Of a DNA stretch of 64,000 nucleotides, positions 1-13,481 are shown piece after piece. Position 1 is the first letter of the stretch. Each line of letters begins with the position of its first letter. Both the position numbers and the translations under genes were made by a program. Origin of the DNA: Strongylocentrotus purpuratus (taxonomy: Eukaryota > Echinodermata > Echinoidea > Camarodonta > Strongylocentrotidae); NCBI RefSeq assembly GCF_000002235.5, contig NW_022145596.1:30397367-30461366 (forward strand), written 5' to 3'. The notes below the pieces were generated by a model. The model searched no databases and was not told the origin of the DNA. It worked only from the letters and a program-made list of their open reading frames with translations.

Positions 1-81
1 AGTAGTAGTAGTAGTAGTAGTAGGAGTAGTAGTAGTATAGTAGTAGTAGTAGTAGTAGTAGTATAGTAGTAGTAGTAGTAT

Positions 82-152
<71 letters not shown>

Positions 153-153
153 A

Positions 154-191
<38 letters not shown>

Positions 192-192
192 A

Positions 193-234
<42 letters not shown>

Positions 235-247
235 AGGTAGTAGTATA
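1..247. repeat. (TAG)n trinucleotide microsatellite, cut by the window edge
   Basis: Almost pure AGT/TAG trinucleotide array with a few point changes (AGG, ATAG, TAA interruptions). It begins at base 1, so its true length is unknown. Read on the minus strand it gives a long Tyr run, which is not a gene. Confidence 0.97.
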
Positions 248-3200
248 GTAGTGTAGTCGAAATGCTGAAAGTGTTTATATTGTTTATCTTTACAATGTCC
301 ATGTTAAGAAACGGTATAATTTGGCGCCATTCTCCACACGGTCGTATCACAGCATGCAAATTATTTAGTTTATGCTAAGAATATATTTTGATCATATTAA
401 GGACCCTCACCTTTGCTGGTGTGATGTTTCGACTTCATCCAAATCGAGAGCATCGTTTGTAATTCATTTACTAGAATTACTCCTTATGGTACGGTAAGAG
501 GATAACGAAATCTGACTTGAATGGTTCTTTAGCAGAAAGGAAACATAACTTCGATTTTTACATCTGCATACAGATTTTTCATTTGCTAATTCTCTTTTTC
601 TCATTCCTCGTAAGCGCCATCCTAAATTTCTTTAATGAAAAATTATATGCAAATCATTATTTATTAAATAAATTTCTTTTAAAAATCCAATTCACAATGT
701 AAAACATTGGCTATGTTTCTAAGGCTTTTATTTGGATAAAGTGGTGTATAAGCTCATCAATTTTTAATTTGACAGGACCACTCTAAAGCAAGTCAATTAC
801 ATTCAAACTAAAATTAAAATTGATAAATACATTTGAGTAAACAAATATATACAAGCGTAAATGAATATAAATACAAATGATAAAGAAACGTCTGGAAATT
901 TGAATCGCATCGTATTATTATTTGTTCCCTTTTCATTCCATTTTACTCTTTGCATTTTATTTAGTCAACACCATTCATACACATCAAACCCTACCCCCTT
1001 CTTGGATCAGTGGCGGTGTACTGGCCCGGAGGGGGCAGGGGTATTTGACTGTGAAAAACTGTATTGCGCTCCCCCCCCCCCCATGAAGATGATTCAAAGC
1101 CCCCGCCACATTTATATCGATGTTGTTTGTCAAAGTCTGTTCCTTGGTAATGTTCGGTTGGTGTATTAACGGTGTATATATACACACCCACGATACTGTC
1201 TCAATCTTTAGATCAAACTCTATATTTCAATCCATTATCTGTCGCTTCTCTTCCAAACTTCTCCTGGCGTTAAACACAAAGTCATTTGGGTAATTACTTT
1301 CTTGGAATTATGGATAGAGGGGTATTAGGTTTCATCCAGAACAACCGATGCCGAATACGTGTCTGGCCATCAAATTGAAAAAAATACGGCAGATATTGAA
1401 ATTAAATCGATTTTCCCTGCATGAGCAATCCATTTGATGCTATCATTTCATCACTTCAGATGATGAGTAAAGACTTCCATTTCAATGATACTGACATGAA
1501 ACAATTCTCAAAATGATGATGATGATACCCAATTATAGATCAAGGTTATATATAAAACAGGATTAAAATAAATAAAAGCGTCATACTCTTATTACTCTGA
1601 AATAAAAATTGCTTTGTTTTAACGATTGAAATTTCAAAATATCAACAACAAAAAAACGGCAGATATTGAATTTAAATTGATTTTCCCTACAAATGCAATT
1701 CATTTGCTATTATAATTCTATCACTTCAGATAATGACTAACGGTTTTTAATTCATTTCAAAATATCAAATACATTATTTCTATTGGAAGAAGATAAAATT
1801 GTGTATTTTTTACTTCTACTAAAAATGTGAAGGTTGACCGAAAAATAATATTTGGAAGAAAATAAACGACAGTAATGTTCGTGTCATTCTTGTGTTTTGA
1901 ATCTCTCTACAGCTACAAAGCATCCAAATGTACATGTAGCTGGCTGTCAAGGATCATATTTACGTTTCGATTATAGAATAAATAGTCTGCGAAGAAACAA
2001 TATTTTGTGTCATCTCTTTCATAAGCATGATCAGATAAACTACGTGGCTTGATTATCAAAGTTACTACAAAATCGTTCCAGACACTGTACAGTGTGAGCA
2101 GCAGCAGCAGTACATTACGGTTTTTATACAAAGTCAATATTCCTCCAGTAGCACCCTAAAGATGTCGCCTGATGATAATCATCTACAATTTCATTCATAT
2201 AGTCCCAAGATCTTGTTACATCCGAGCCTCCATCTTCTTAAGGTTACATTGCTTCGCCCCATCGGCGTAGATAAATGCTCTATCACGCAATGTTATAGCA
2301 ATAATGCTAATTTATTCATTATAATCTCATCATGTACTGCTCTAACCCCTCTCGGCTTAACGCGAGCTTACAGAGGATCATTTTGGATGAGGCCTTGAAA
2401 GCGAGAGGATTGTGAAGATACGGGGAGAGGTTGAAGCTTGAAGGTGGTAAAGGGGATAAGGAAAGGAGTTGGTGTCACCCCTATTATAATTCTCAAATAT
2501 GATTATGATGATGATTTCTTGATTGTTTTTCAGTCCATTTGATTTCAAGAATGTTACAAAGCTTTAACATATACACTGAGAAACTTTATTTATCATATTT
2601 ATAATTTATTTATTTATTTATTTATTATCAATTATCTGATTATTATAATTGTTGTTATTATTATTGTTATTATTTTTCTTGTGGGGGGGGGGGGGGGGGT
2701 CACATTTGCTTCCTGTTGATTACTATCCATCCTACTAATACTCTGAAAACAAAGGAGGTTTGACTTATAGCTCGGGAAACAAGCTAAAGCCAATCCCGTC
2801 TCACAGAATTATCGTGATAATTCTGGTATCTTTATTAAAACGGTCCTTATTTAAAGAAATAATGCATTTGTTTATCTATACTCATTACGGAGTAAAAGTA
2901 TTGAATTTATATAATGCTTCATTTCAGTTTCCCGTATGTTGAATAAGGCAGCACCATTATAACATATCTTTTTTCCACATTACACCAGAGTACTATTCCG
3001 ATACCTCCTTGCTCCCTCACTCCCCTCACATCCACAGATGCGGAATCACTCATAACCCTTTCCTCCAAATTAAATCTTCGCCAATTGCTCTCGATCTTCT
3101 TAAATCCCCGCTCCTAGCAACAAGCTTCCAGAGAAATCATCGTCTGGAAATCGTCGTCTTATGCGTTAAACTCTTTTTGAAGACAGATCCAGATTGGTTT

Positions 3201-4971
3201 TGCCAGGGTTCTCAAGATTTCTATTTTCTTACGGGTTATGGGGGCTAAATGCTCGATAGATTGCCATCAGCGTACCAAGCGCTTTTCAATTAATATCATG
3301 CACGTCATATTAAAAAAGAAAAACATGTTTTACGAAGAAAACCTAATTTGTTGAAAATTGTGAATGGTTAAAAAATAAACTTATTATTCGAATGAAAATA
3401 CTTTAGCAATGTTCCTGGGAAGGGAAGAATCAATGTATATTGTTTTTAAATAAATTGTATGCATCATCTAACATCACACTTCACAATAGTCGTCTGCCTA
3501 ATGATAGCATCTACTCGCTAAATACTCTATTTTTCATCAAACTACATTACAGTTGCTGAGGAGAAGAAATCCCTTAGCAACAAAAATTGTCATTTTAGCT
3601 CATACCAAAATGTTAACTTTATATAGAGCGCTATATTTCTTGTTTGTGAGAAAAGCAATGAATTTGGAGTTTGGATATATTATAAACCATTTTTATGATC
3701 AGTTTTTTCAAAAAGTTTTCAGAAGTCAGAAGTCATCATATTTTATTAGTATGAAGAATTAGGTTTTTTGGTGCAATTCATATATTCTGAAACAATGGTT
3801 TAAAAAAATATTTTTTGTTCACTGCTACAAATTGCTATTCAAATCATCCTCTTACATGTGAAATGGGATACCATCTTGTAGGAAATTGTATTATTTTTCA
3901 TAATAAGATTCTGTCGAATAGTAATCTACAAAATATTTCAACATTTATTTAGCTGCACGTGGCGGCCATTTTGAAAAAAAACCGGCGGCCATTGATTTTT
4001 TTTTTTACAGCATCATATTTTCAAAGTAGTCCACTTAGAGATAGTGCAATGAAGGTACCATGAACTCGTTGATACCCAACATCCTTTTAAAACATTCCAT
4101 TTCTAAAAAAAACATTTTGCCCCTGGGTCTAATCATTTGATCATACTCTGGTATTCAGTGTAGAAAGAAGCTACTTATGATTAGGTTGAAAACAAGTGCA
4201 CCGACATGAAGTTTTACTCTATGAAGATTCCGTAATAGAAACAGAAAGAAGTAACATGTTGACAGTATATTTCATAAAGCCTATACGCATTATGCGAAAT
4301 ATGACTGCAGATATGTTTTGGCCAATCACAAAAGTAATATTACAACTAAAGTTATCCAAAGTATTTACTTTTGTAGGTGAAATGAATGTTATATACACTG
4401 ATGTAGCAGTGGACAATATATCGTTTGATCATTTCAATAAATATTTAGAAAATAAAAATAATCTTATTCGGGCACTACCATAATATTGACCAAAATACGA
4501 TATTTTGCTATTGTAAATTTTCTGCCCTGACATCTCTTCAATGATGGACCTATTTAAAAGCAAGATGTAACGTATTTAGCCCTATTATGTTATTACGTTT
4601 GTATGGTAAATTATTCATGCATTAATTGTGTAAGGTAATTTCAATTCATTCCCTCATTATCTTCCAAAGTAAATGAACAAATGATACCAAGACTTGAAGA
4701 GGCTTACCATTGTTTTTACTACCATACTAGCTCGAAGGAATGGATACCATAGCTAACTCAGGACAGCATCCCGGGGTAGTGTATGCTCATGGCGTGAAAA
4801 TACTTGGTATAGTGTAAATATTAATGACAGTGTGACGATGGACATCTTCATTTGACACAAGTTAAGGTCTGCATCTGTGGATGAGAGAGAATAGAGGAGG
4901 AAGAATAAGAAATGGGAGAAGTAGAGAGGTGGATAGAAAGAGAGAAGAGGGGCAGGAGGGGGGAGTGAGGC

Positions 4972-4972
<1 letters not shown>
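248..4972. other. Gene-free interval
   Basis: AT-rich DNA with no open frame that resembles a protein family and no splice-compatible exon set. It holds a diverged pair of direct repeats (1378-1765), ATTT and ATT runs near 2605-2670, a 17-base G run at 2683-2699, and a short block near 3957-3993 with two GGCGGCCAT motifs. Open frames up to 95 codons (for example 4196-4483) have no recognisable motif. Confidence 0.6.
1378..1765 (+). repeat. Diverged direct repeat, two copies of about 110 bp
   Basis: Copies at about 1378-1495 and 1650-1765 share ACGGCAGATATTGAA, then ATTTTCCCT, then ATCACTTCAGATRATGA in the same order, with many substitutions between. The spacer is about 150 bp. This is an old local duplication or two copies of one dispersed repeat. 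Confidence 0.7.

Positions 4973-5006
<34 letters not shown>
4973..5006. repeat. (GA)n microsatellite
   Basis: Pure GA dinucleotides inside a longer purine-rich stretch (about 4880-5035). Both strands stay open across it, giving spurious Arg/Glu or Leu/Ser frames. Confidence 0.95.
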
Positions 5007-5009
<3 letters not shown>

Positions 5010-5339
5010 GAAGGGGGAGGGAGGAGGGGGCAGAGGACTAATAAACCCACCTCTTTCCTGACGAATAATGCAGTTGTCATTGGCCATAAGAACGGCATCT
5101 TGAAGACAAAACATAAAATCTTTCACTCCTAAGATGCTTTTCCGTAAATTACATTTAAAAAATCGTGGATATGTGAGATTCAGTGATGCAAATTTACAAT
5201 TAAATGAATGGACATTACATTTTCGAACGATAACATGCTCCCCCACCTCCAATACCTTCCATTGACATATACCATATATAACCATTTTGGGACCTTTTAA
5301 ACAGAAAGCATTTACCATGTTGACCGTAAGCTAAAATAA

Positions 5340-5425
5340 ACTCCAGGAAATTTCACAGGGAGAACGAGATGGACAGAGATAGGGAGAGAGAGAAAGAGAG
5401 AGAAAGAGAGAGAAAGAGAGAAGGG
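5340..5425. repeat. Purine-rich GAGA tract
   Basis: Interrupted GAGAGAAA repeats, low complexity with no coding signal. The unique sequence that follows (about 5450-5660) is of mixed composition and shows nothing I can name. Confidence 0.8.
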
Positions 5426-5877
5426 AACCAAGCACATTGGAATTAATTCCTCCTATATTCGATTGAACTAACGTCGAGATTTAGACAAACATTGAGGCAT
5501 TCGAGATCAGATTAGGCCCATTTCGAGTTCCTTTACTCAAGATCGTTTCCGAGTTAACAAGTAAATTCGTTTGACATTTTCACTCCGCCATCACCGAGTT
5601 TCTCGTTCATGGACCTTATCGCGTAACGTGTAGTCAGTTACATTTTGGGCATTTATTTTCCGATAAACAGTCAATGTCGTCGAGTTATATAGTTATTGTA
5701 GCAGTGATTTGAACATAACTTTGAGTTGCTTTGTTCAACTTCAAGTGGAAAGGTAACTTTTTATGCCTTTCTATTCGTTTACTACGGCGAGATAACACTG
5801 GTCGTTGTTGAAAAAAGATTAAAATTGTAGAAAAAAAACCCATTTCATTACGATATGATTTGTACATAACGTCCTTT

Positions 5878-6142
5878 GGATAGACACGATAATCTACATT
5901 TGCCACTCTCCACCCAGGTGTTAAATGTACCCGGTAGGATGCGAACGTTGATGTAGTTTGCTCAGCTTTGAGAGCGTCTATAACAATGGCGCATGGCTGG
6001 AATGCTCCCCAGGGAGTGGAGAATGTGCATACAGTGTGTGCGAAAAAGCTTGAATCCAATGACCGGGTTAATGATATATTTGTAAAGCGCTTAGAGACAT
6101 CGTCGATGTTTTAGCGATATATAAAAGCAAATTATTATTATA
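5878..6142 (+). mobile_element. SINE-like repeat with GCG..ATATATAA..ATTATTATT tail
   Basis: Contains CTCCACCCAGGTGTTAAATG, then a TACCCGGTAGGATGCGAA block, then GGAATGCTCCCCAGGGAGTG, then AATGACCGGGTTAATG and a terminal GCGATATATAAA followed by ATTATTATTAT. The same blocks occur in the opposite orientation at 14,684-14,945, so this is a dispersed repeat, here on the plus strand. The tail is of the kind shared by L2/CR1-like LINEs and the SINEs they mobilise (family knowledge). The tRNA-like head is not recognisable in this copy. Confidence 0.75.
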
Positions 6143-7271
6143 ACATAATGGCAATGAATAGGTAACATAATACGTACCAACATTTATGTCTATTTGTAAT
6201 CAAGGAGAAGAAGTGGTTAAAGACAAATGAGGGAGGGGGAGGTGCGTCATTCCCTAGCTTGGCATATAAGCTCGGCTCGGCTATTAAACCGACTTTTGAT
6301 ATCCTCTCCGATATGCTTCACTTGGATAAATTGATATCTGTTACTGCTCTTGTCTTTAAAGCGTCGCTGGTCTTTATGGCATCCCCGTCATCATACTTGA
6401 AAACGAAATTTTAAGATGATTCTTGCACACTCACAAAAATTGTCACCAAGCAATGAAATTTAACGAGAAAGGATACAAAGAAGACGACGACGACGACGAC
6501 GACGACGGTGTATTAGACAAAGCAGTATAGTACCGACAAAGAACTAAAGTAGAGTAGAAGGAGGAGCAATATATTTAAAAGAAAAAGAGAAGAAGAAGGA
6601 AAAAACAAAAAGATGGAGAAGTATAAGAAAATATAAAAAATATTTGGACAGTGAAAATGAGCAGGAAAATGTAAACTCAAGTAGAAAAGGAAGGGACAGA
6701 AAAGGAGGAGGTGGTGGGTAAGAATAGGAAGAAGACGAAAAAGAAAAAGAAGAAGAAGAAAAGGGAGATGATGAAGAAGAAGAAATAGGAAGAAGAATGA
6801 TAGAAGTATAAGGGAAAGGAGAATAAATGGAATAACCATTATGAAACGAGAACAGGAAGGTTGATCACACCATGCATATATATGAAAAGTAGGGTACAAG
6901 AAACAGACTAAGAAAGAGGTGTTCAATCCTCGGTGTCCCCTTTCTCTGCCTCATCTCCATGATTTCAGGTTCAATGAATACATCACACTTACAGAGACAA
7001 TCAACTCTTGAATAATAATTAGAAATTTGATATAAAGGACCGACCACGGAGTTAAAATCTAGACCGACTTTCAGAGTAGCAATAATAAGTAATACAATTA
7101 ATAATAATGAAATTGAAAGCAAACCTTGGAAAATTATGGCCCATAGAAAAAAATAATAGAGGCCTGGGGTAATGTAAAAAAAATGTAAGGTGAATGAAAT
7201 ACTACAATGCTGTAGTTTAGAGTTAGGGGGTTATATAAGAGAGAAACTTTCTGTTGCACATGGCTTTCCCA

Positions 7272-7276
<5 letters not shown>
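6143..7276. other. Gene-free interval with purine-rich stretch
   Basis: Holds a short (ACG)n array at about 6485-6507 and a 300 bp purine-rich stretch (about 6540-6840, GAA/GGA/AAG mixtures). The long minus-strand frame across the latter reads almost only Phe/Leu/Ser and is an artefact of composition. No gene seen. Confidence 0.6.
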
Positions 7277-7358
<82 letters not shown>

Positions 7359-7360
7359 TC
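7277..7360. repeat. (CT)n microsatellite
   Basis: CT dinucleotides with two or three interruptions, followed by a T run and a short G run (about 7405-7415). Confidence 0.95.
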
Positions 7361-7903
7361 TCTCCTCTGCCTTTCCTCATTTTTTTTTCGCTCAGCGGTT
7401 TGGAGGGGGGGGGGGTGCCCCTAAGCTTCCCTACCTAGGCCACTGTATCATTCCAACTAGACCGGCTGGTTAGTGAAATGGGACCAATGACAATAGACCT
7501 GTAAAATATCTAAACCTAATCACGTATTATATGAATAAAACTATGAGGGCATAAGAGTATTGCTCACTTATGCCTAAACGAGAGTCGCTGTGTTAGTCAT
7601 GTTTATGAGATAGCAAGGCGAAAGTAATATTACCGCGTGGCGCCAACTTTTACTCCAATTCAAGCAATTAGGACGAGCTTCTCATTTGGGCGAGACACCG
7701 GCAATCGTCACTCAATTACTCTCGGAAATAAACACATTTTTACTACATAATGCGTGAATTGTAATTCTGAGGAAGTAATGTTAAAGTGGGTGGAAGAGGT
7801 GACCAGAATAATTATGCGCCCCCCTCCTCTCCAGCGATTACGAACTACATACCTACATACACAGTAGAGGCACTGCAAATCTAGGGCGCATAGTGCTTAC
7901 TCG
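7361..7903. other. Gene-free interval
   Basis: Mixed-composition sequence, notably 7615-7740, of higher complexity than its surroundings. No open frame, RNA gene or repeat identified. Confidence 0.5.
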
Positions 7904-7919
7904 CCCCCCCCCCCCCCCC
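7904..7919. repeat. Poly-C run
   Basis: Sixteen consecutive C residues. It is one of more than ten G/C homopolymers of at least about 10 bases in the window. Confidence 0.97.
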
Positions 7920-8136
7920 TTCAGCCGTTCATCTTTTGCTGGTCAATTAGTTGTGCCGACAAACATCCATTGTAAATTCGGGCCTTATTCTTCGTGGGGA
8001 AAAGGGTATCCATGTCGTGTTGTACGTAAACGCTTCAAAATAAAGCAACGTTATTATAAACACTTCGTTTTTATGATTGAGCAAATTACATACATGTATA
8101 TAATTTACATGAAAAAGAAATCAACATATCCCGAAT

Positions 8137-8203
8137 CTTTCTGTGTCTCGCTCTTTCTCTCCTTCTGTCTGCCCCTCTGTCTTTCTCTCTTTCTCTCTTT
8201 CAA

Positions 8204-8238
<35 letters not shown>

Positions 8239-8275
8239 TTATCTCATTCTCTCTCTATCTCTTTCTCTCATTCTC

Positions 8276-8325
<50 letters not shown>

Positions 8326-8345
8326 AATATATATATATATATTTG
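8137..8345. repeat. Pyrimidine-rich (CT)n/(CTTT)n tract with short (AT)n end
   Basis: CT-rich array, pure from about 8285 to 8322, followed by an ATATAT run at 8328-8342. Two plus-strand frames stay open through it (Leu/Ser runs) but are not genes. Confidence 0.93.
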
Positions 8346-9740
8346 TCTGTCTGCCCCTCTCTCTAGTCTATTCATAATTTCATAATGTCACTTTACCCTT
8401 GCTACTATATTTCACCTCTCATTTCACATTCAACTTGTTCATTGAACTCAGATACGTGTATACATCATAACGTGCATATATAATCCTGGTAGCTCCTTGG
8501 TATAATCCACGCACAGACAGACATCCAGTGCACAACCGACTAATAACAACATTGTGATTAATGTTGAGGGTGGATGACCTTAATATCTGAATCCAATCAC
8601 TCTAATTAATCAGAAGAACAATCCGATCAACGCAACCTTCGCTACAAAAGACAGCTCGAATCACTCTGCAGTCCGATTGGTATAAATCACCTTCCACACG
8701 TTCAGACTTGCAGAAGTAATACCTTTTGTCTATTCTGAATGTCGTATAACAAAACGAATGTTTGTGCATTGTTTCGAAAGAAAACTCAATGAAAAATCAG
8801 GGTCTCGTTCAAGTCTAAACGTCGTCGTCGTATCGTAAGAAGATCATATAACTGGTCGAGATTTATCATTTCAAAACTAGTTTCTATAATTAAAAATGTT
8901 GTTATCTAGTGTTGATACCTACTTTGATAGAAAAATAAGGTTTTAAACAAAAATACTAAAAGAGAAAAGGAAAGAAAGAGTAAAGAAGGATTGAGGACGG
9001 TAACCTCAAACAAGAGACTCTGAAGATCTACCCCAGAATCCTCTCACCGGCACCAGAGTTGCCTAGGCCAATGATGGCCGAGATGATTGCGCAATGTACC
9101 GCGCCGGTCTGGCAGGAAGGTGGATCTGAGATTATATTATAAAAAAACAAACTATGATTTTAGAAGAGTACGAATTTACAAATAGAAACAAAAAAAGAAA
9201 AAAAGTGAAAGGTGTAAATATTCTAAATAAGAATGAAACGCCGATAATACCAAACAACAACAACAACAACATAGTATGTGAGTCCTTTCCACTTTTTGAT
9301 GACACGAGTTCTTTGTAAAGCTAGCTTCGTATAAATATCCTAAAGTCAGAACATGTTATAGATACGGCTATACTGGTATCGCCTCGAACAGGTTGCACTG
9401 TCTTGTCCCAGGAAAGACAAAATCTGAACGTTTGAACCTTTGAACCTTTGAACTTGACAAGGTTTAGATGGTTAAATCATTCATATTTTGATTATAATTT
9501 CATTTTGCATATTGTATTAAGTGTTCATTATGTTGATTGAAAGAACTTCCGCTGCCGCCCTGTAAAATGAATCGTTCAAGTCACGTTCGCAAATCTTTCG
9601 TAACAATCAACGATTTTAGTGACAGTGTTTTTGCCCATCACCCCTTAAAAATGCGTGAGCATTACAAGGACGTATTACGCATGTGTGTGGTGTGTATTGG
9701 GTTTTTCCAGACGTGTATCAATCAGATATGATTATTTACG
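8346..9740. other. Gene-free interval
   Basis: No gene seen. Around 8540-8710 there are several TAAT/ATTA cores (GTGATTAATG, CTAATTAATCAG) in otherwise non-repetitive DNA. Near 9420-9450 there is a short TTTGAACC triplication. Confidence 0.5.
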
Positions 9741-9870
9741 TCTGGGGACCGACATTTAAACGTCACCATCCGAAAGACGTGACTCAGTTTCGAACCTGTG
9801 TCCTCAGCTAAAGGTTCCACCATTAGCTGGATTACGGGCGCACGCCACAGCGCCTATTACGTAATCTGAA
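9741..9870 (-). mobile_element. tRNA-derived SINE fragment
   Basis: On the minus strand a pol III B-box-like GGTTCGAAACT (plus-strand 9786-9796) lies downstream of a GGCGCTGTGGCGTGCGCC block, followed by a GTCGGTCCCC stretch. This order is typical of a tRNA-derived SINE head with body. Cloverleaf pairing is not intact, so this is not called a tRNA gene. Confidence 0.5.
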
Positions 9871-12800
9871 CATGATGGATATAAATATAGGAAATACAAT
9901 AAGGTATTGACATTGCCCTTTAGATTTATTTTCGACAGTACTTGCGATCATATTTGTAGCTGTTTTACGAAGCTAGTTATACCGACATTTTCAAATGTAA
10001 TCTATTGAAGAAAAAAAAACAATGTCATTGTAAATTATTACGTGGCTTCGTGCATGGTTTCAACCTAATTATATATTTAGTGTAATGATCAATTCTATTT
10101 CATTACTAAATCCACTGTAGGACATTAGGACATAGGCATTTCTTTCGCTAGTTGACACACGCCTTTGGCGTATCCTGTATTTAATATCAAAATGCAGAAA
10201 AGTACATGTTTGAGATATTTCGTAGACCCTGCATTTTGGCTTCCACTATACCAGTAATGATGGTTTGTAATAATTGTTGACATTTATTACGTTACACAAT
10301 CTATAAAAATAAAAGAGATATATAATTATGGTTTACTTTTATATACGTTGGTTGTTGCCGAGTTATCATGAACGACTCCACTTTTTAATTTAGTTTATAA
10401 GATGAATACATTTGATAAGTATTTAGCCACACCCACGACACCTGCCTCGAACGATTCTGACATTATTAATTGAAAGGTAACACGTATTGACATCGGAAAA
10501 GGAAGAACCCCTTTCTTGCAATGCCTTAACGTGTCGAAGAAAGCTCTAAGGAACGAAATCCATGACGCCCCTCGAAATAGCAAACTGGTTATTGATAGTA
10601 TCGGTTTAATCAAATGACATTAACGAGGCAAAATGGATTCTGAAAAGTGCATCGGTATTAAAAAGTGCGATGTGTAATTGGAGCAAATTGAAAGAAATTA
10701 AAAGTCCCTGCGACTCTCTTAACAAGTTTTAGTGAAAATATGAGCTTATTGTAGACTAATTGAGATTAAATTAATTCAGTGCATTAATGTTTTTAATATA
10801 AAACCACATTCGCAGCGATCGCTTATCTCTTCTTGTCTCTATTTTAAAGCAATGCCGGAATTTAATGTTGGCGTCAGTTTTATTTAAAAGGAAAGGTTAA
10901 CGAATTTATCCGCGACATTTTGATTTTTCTGATTCTACTTTAAAAGGAAAGGTTAATTCGTGACATTTTGGTTTTTCTGATTCTGCCATACTTCATGAAG
11001 ATATTTGGACAAACACTCCAAACTTGTCTCCATTTTGAATGAGTTAACTTAAGGTCATCCAAACACAAGTCGTGTGTATTTCATGCAAAAAAACAACTTC
11101 AAGGGGATAGGCGGGCAAATGCAACGCATGTAACAGACTGTTTGAAAATCAGGCTTTTTAGCAACAACAAAGCTCTGGGAGTTTAAGCGATAAGTTTGCT
11201 TCGTAGGAAGAAAAGGAGGTCAACGAATACTAGGATAAAGGGAAAAGTTTGATTTTGGTTCTCCTTGCTACCATGCATGCATGCATCTAAACGATGAACC
11301 CTCTGAGGGCGCTCTGTACATCAAGCATGCAATGCACATGTACATTAGGATAGAAACAGTGGCCTACTGAGAATTGATTTCTGAGTCAATAACTATCCGA
11401 CCAACAGAAATGCTTTTAAACCTCTTAACCTATGTGAAGGTAAAGTGGCTTTGGGCTCATTTGCATCGTATTCAGCTTTTTCTCTCCTCTTTTTTTTGTA
11501 ATCGGCTTTCTGCTTGTTTTAGGCACTCCACTAAATCTTGTTTTGTAACGCGCAGAGCATTTTGTTTTTTATTTGATTTTATTTCAAAATCAGTATGGCC
11601 AATAACCCCCCCCCCCCTACCTGATTCCTTAGCTGTTTTCTCGGCCCTCAAAGAGTGGCCAATATCGAATTTGAAAGAGTATCAATTTGTGTATTTTAAT
11701 CTCTGTCAAGCATTTGTCTACTTAAAATGTATCAAATGGTTTCCCTACCCCCCCCCCCCCACTCCCCACTCCCCATTACCGTGACAGCGCACTATGACAT
11801 GGGCTATGTCAATTTACAATACGGCCACAAACACATATAGCACAATGTCAATAGTACAAGTTCATTTTTTCTTTAAACATAATTATAGTGTCTTTACAAT
11901 CATTTCCTTCTAATAGTCCCCTTTCTATTTTTATATAATGATTTAGACAACGGTTTTGAAAAGAAGCTCACATTTCTAAATTTATCACTCGCAAGCCAAG
12001 TCTCATGGCGCCGTATATATTTACCTCTTCACGACAGTATCTTGATCAATTCATATTTTTTGGTTACAGAAAGTGGCAATTGTATGACAAAGCATTTTAT
12101 CAGTTGCTTTCCTTGAAATACTAAAAGGGAAGAAATATAATCGAGCTAATCCTTGAGGTGCTGTCTTCAGTTGTTACGTCACAACAGCACTCTTCACGGC
12201 AACACGATACTTCTTCGAAAATAGCCAAGAAAGCGATTTGCGGTGTTGGATTTCTTCTTTAAAAGCTTCGAAAGTTAAGAAAATAGGATGGGACTATTTA
12301 TACTCCACGCACGCTTACTCTCTTATAACCTACAGCAGACGGACATTTGGCCGCAAACAAACTCAATTTGCACTTTTATTTCCCGCCTTTTATACAAAAT
12401 ATTGTTTTAGCTGTAAATCGATAGTGGCAATACCATACGATAAAAGGCAACCTGTCTCCGAAATCTTTAATTACGCTTCCCGTCTTCCACTTTTTCTTTT
12501 TCTTTTGTTTCGTTTTTTGTTTATATTTTGAGCAGGCCAACTCCTCTTTAAAACATTCAGTTATCTAGCTGTATTCTTTTCTCTGTCACTCAATTGTCCC
12601 CTCTTTGTCCTCTGCGTCCGCTGTTAGCTGCTTTTGTTGGTTATTGTTTTATGGCAATCAGTCAATTTTGACAATTATCACCAACAATAAAAATAAAAAA
12701 ATCATCATAATTATGTAATAATACAACTGACTTTTTTTTTTTTTTTTGGTAGATATTTTTTTCTTTTAAATAATTAATATATTTTTTTGTTTAAAGATAA

Positions 12801-13170
12801 AATAGTATCATGTGAGGTTACTGAGTCCTGTCGGTTCTAAATTGGCACAGTCCGGACAAACCTGCCGGTGTTTTGTACGATAAGCTCATTTGCTTTTATA
12901 TGAGAACGTATGGAGGATGGTTGTACTATGTTGTTTTTAAAGAATTACGACTTTTTCATAAAGAAGAAACGTTCTCACGATGCCTTATGATTCTTCTATC
13001 CCCGAAAATTCGTCCTTAATCATAACCATGACAGCACACTTCATCTAGTTAAAGAGCATATATGGAGTAGCGATCATCTCGTGACATTGTGATGATTACG
13101 AAACATTCAAGTAATTGCTTTGGTCATCGGTATGTCGTCTGGGTGTTGTGATCGAGAACGGATGCACCTG
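9871..13170. other. Gene-free interval
   Basis: AT-rich, with short C runs (about 11,608 and 11,749-11,760), a T run near 12,731-12,747 and a 50 bp tandem duplication at 10,884-10,984. Open frames are short and featureless. No gene recognised. Confidence 0.55.
10884..10984 (+). repeat. Tandem duplication, two copies of about 50 bp
   Basis: Both copies run AAAAGGAAAGGTTAA ... GACATTTTG.TTTTTCTGATTCT. The second copy lacks about 8 bp from its middle. The high identity suggests a fairly recent local duplication. Confidence 0.85.
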
Positions 13171-13481
13171 GGGGGTGTTTCACAAAGATCCTAAGTAGAA
13201 CTTAACTCTAAGTTGGACTTAAAAATTATGGAAAGCCATTAGCATCTTTGAAAATATTTGGTAAAAATATTTTTGAAAGGCATTAAATGTTTATTCAAAT
13301 CATTCATATTTTCTATCATTAAGGAGATTTCATATTCTTGTTGTGGAATTTATAAAATGTCTAAAATACTTGAATTTCTGCTCTTGAGTATATTTCATTT
13401 TAAGGCTCCAATTGCTGTCCATAATTTTTAAGTCAAACTTAGTGTTAAGTTCTACTTAGGATCTTTGTGAAACACCCCCTG
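13171..13481. mobile_element. Short inverted-repeat DNA element (MITE-like)
   Basis: The left end GGGGGTGTTTCACAAAGATC is matched in inverse orientation at the right end, and similarity continues inward for about 60 bp, including TAAGTAGAACTTAA and GACTTAAAAATTATGG. Total length is about 310 bp with no coding capacity. This is the structure of a non-autonomous DNA transposon; superfamily not assigned because the target duplication is unclear. Confidence 0.8.

Noticed and set aside
4196-4483. 95-codon plus-strand frame as a small gene
   Set aside because: No ATG-led context, no motif and no splice partners; such a length is expected by chance in 64 kb.
7190-7438. Plus-strand frame across CT repeats, and similar Leu/Ser, Arg/Glu or Tyr frames at 1, 4881, 7893, 15,311, 18,625, 38,702, 47,765 and 60,282
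   Set aside because: Composition artefacts of microsatellites.
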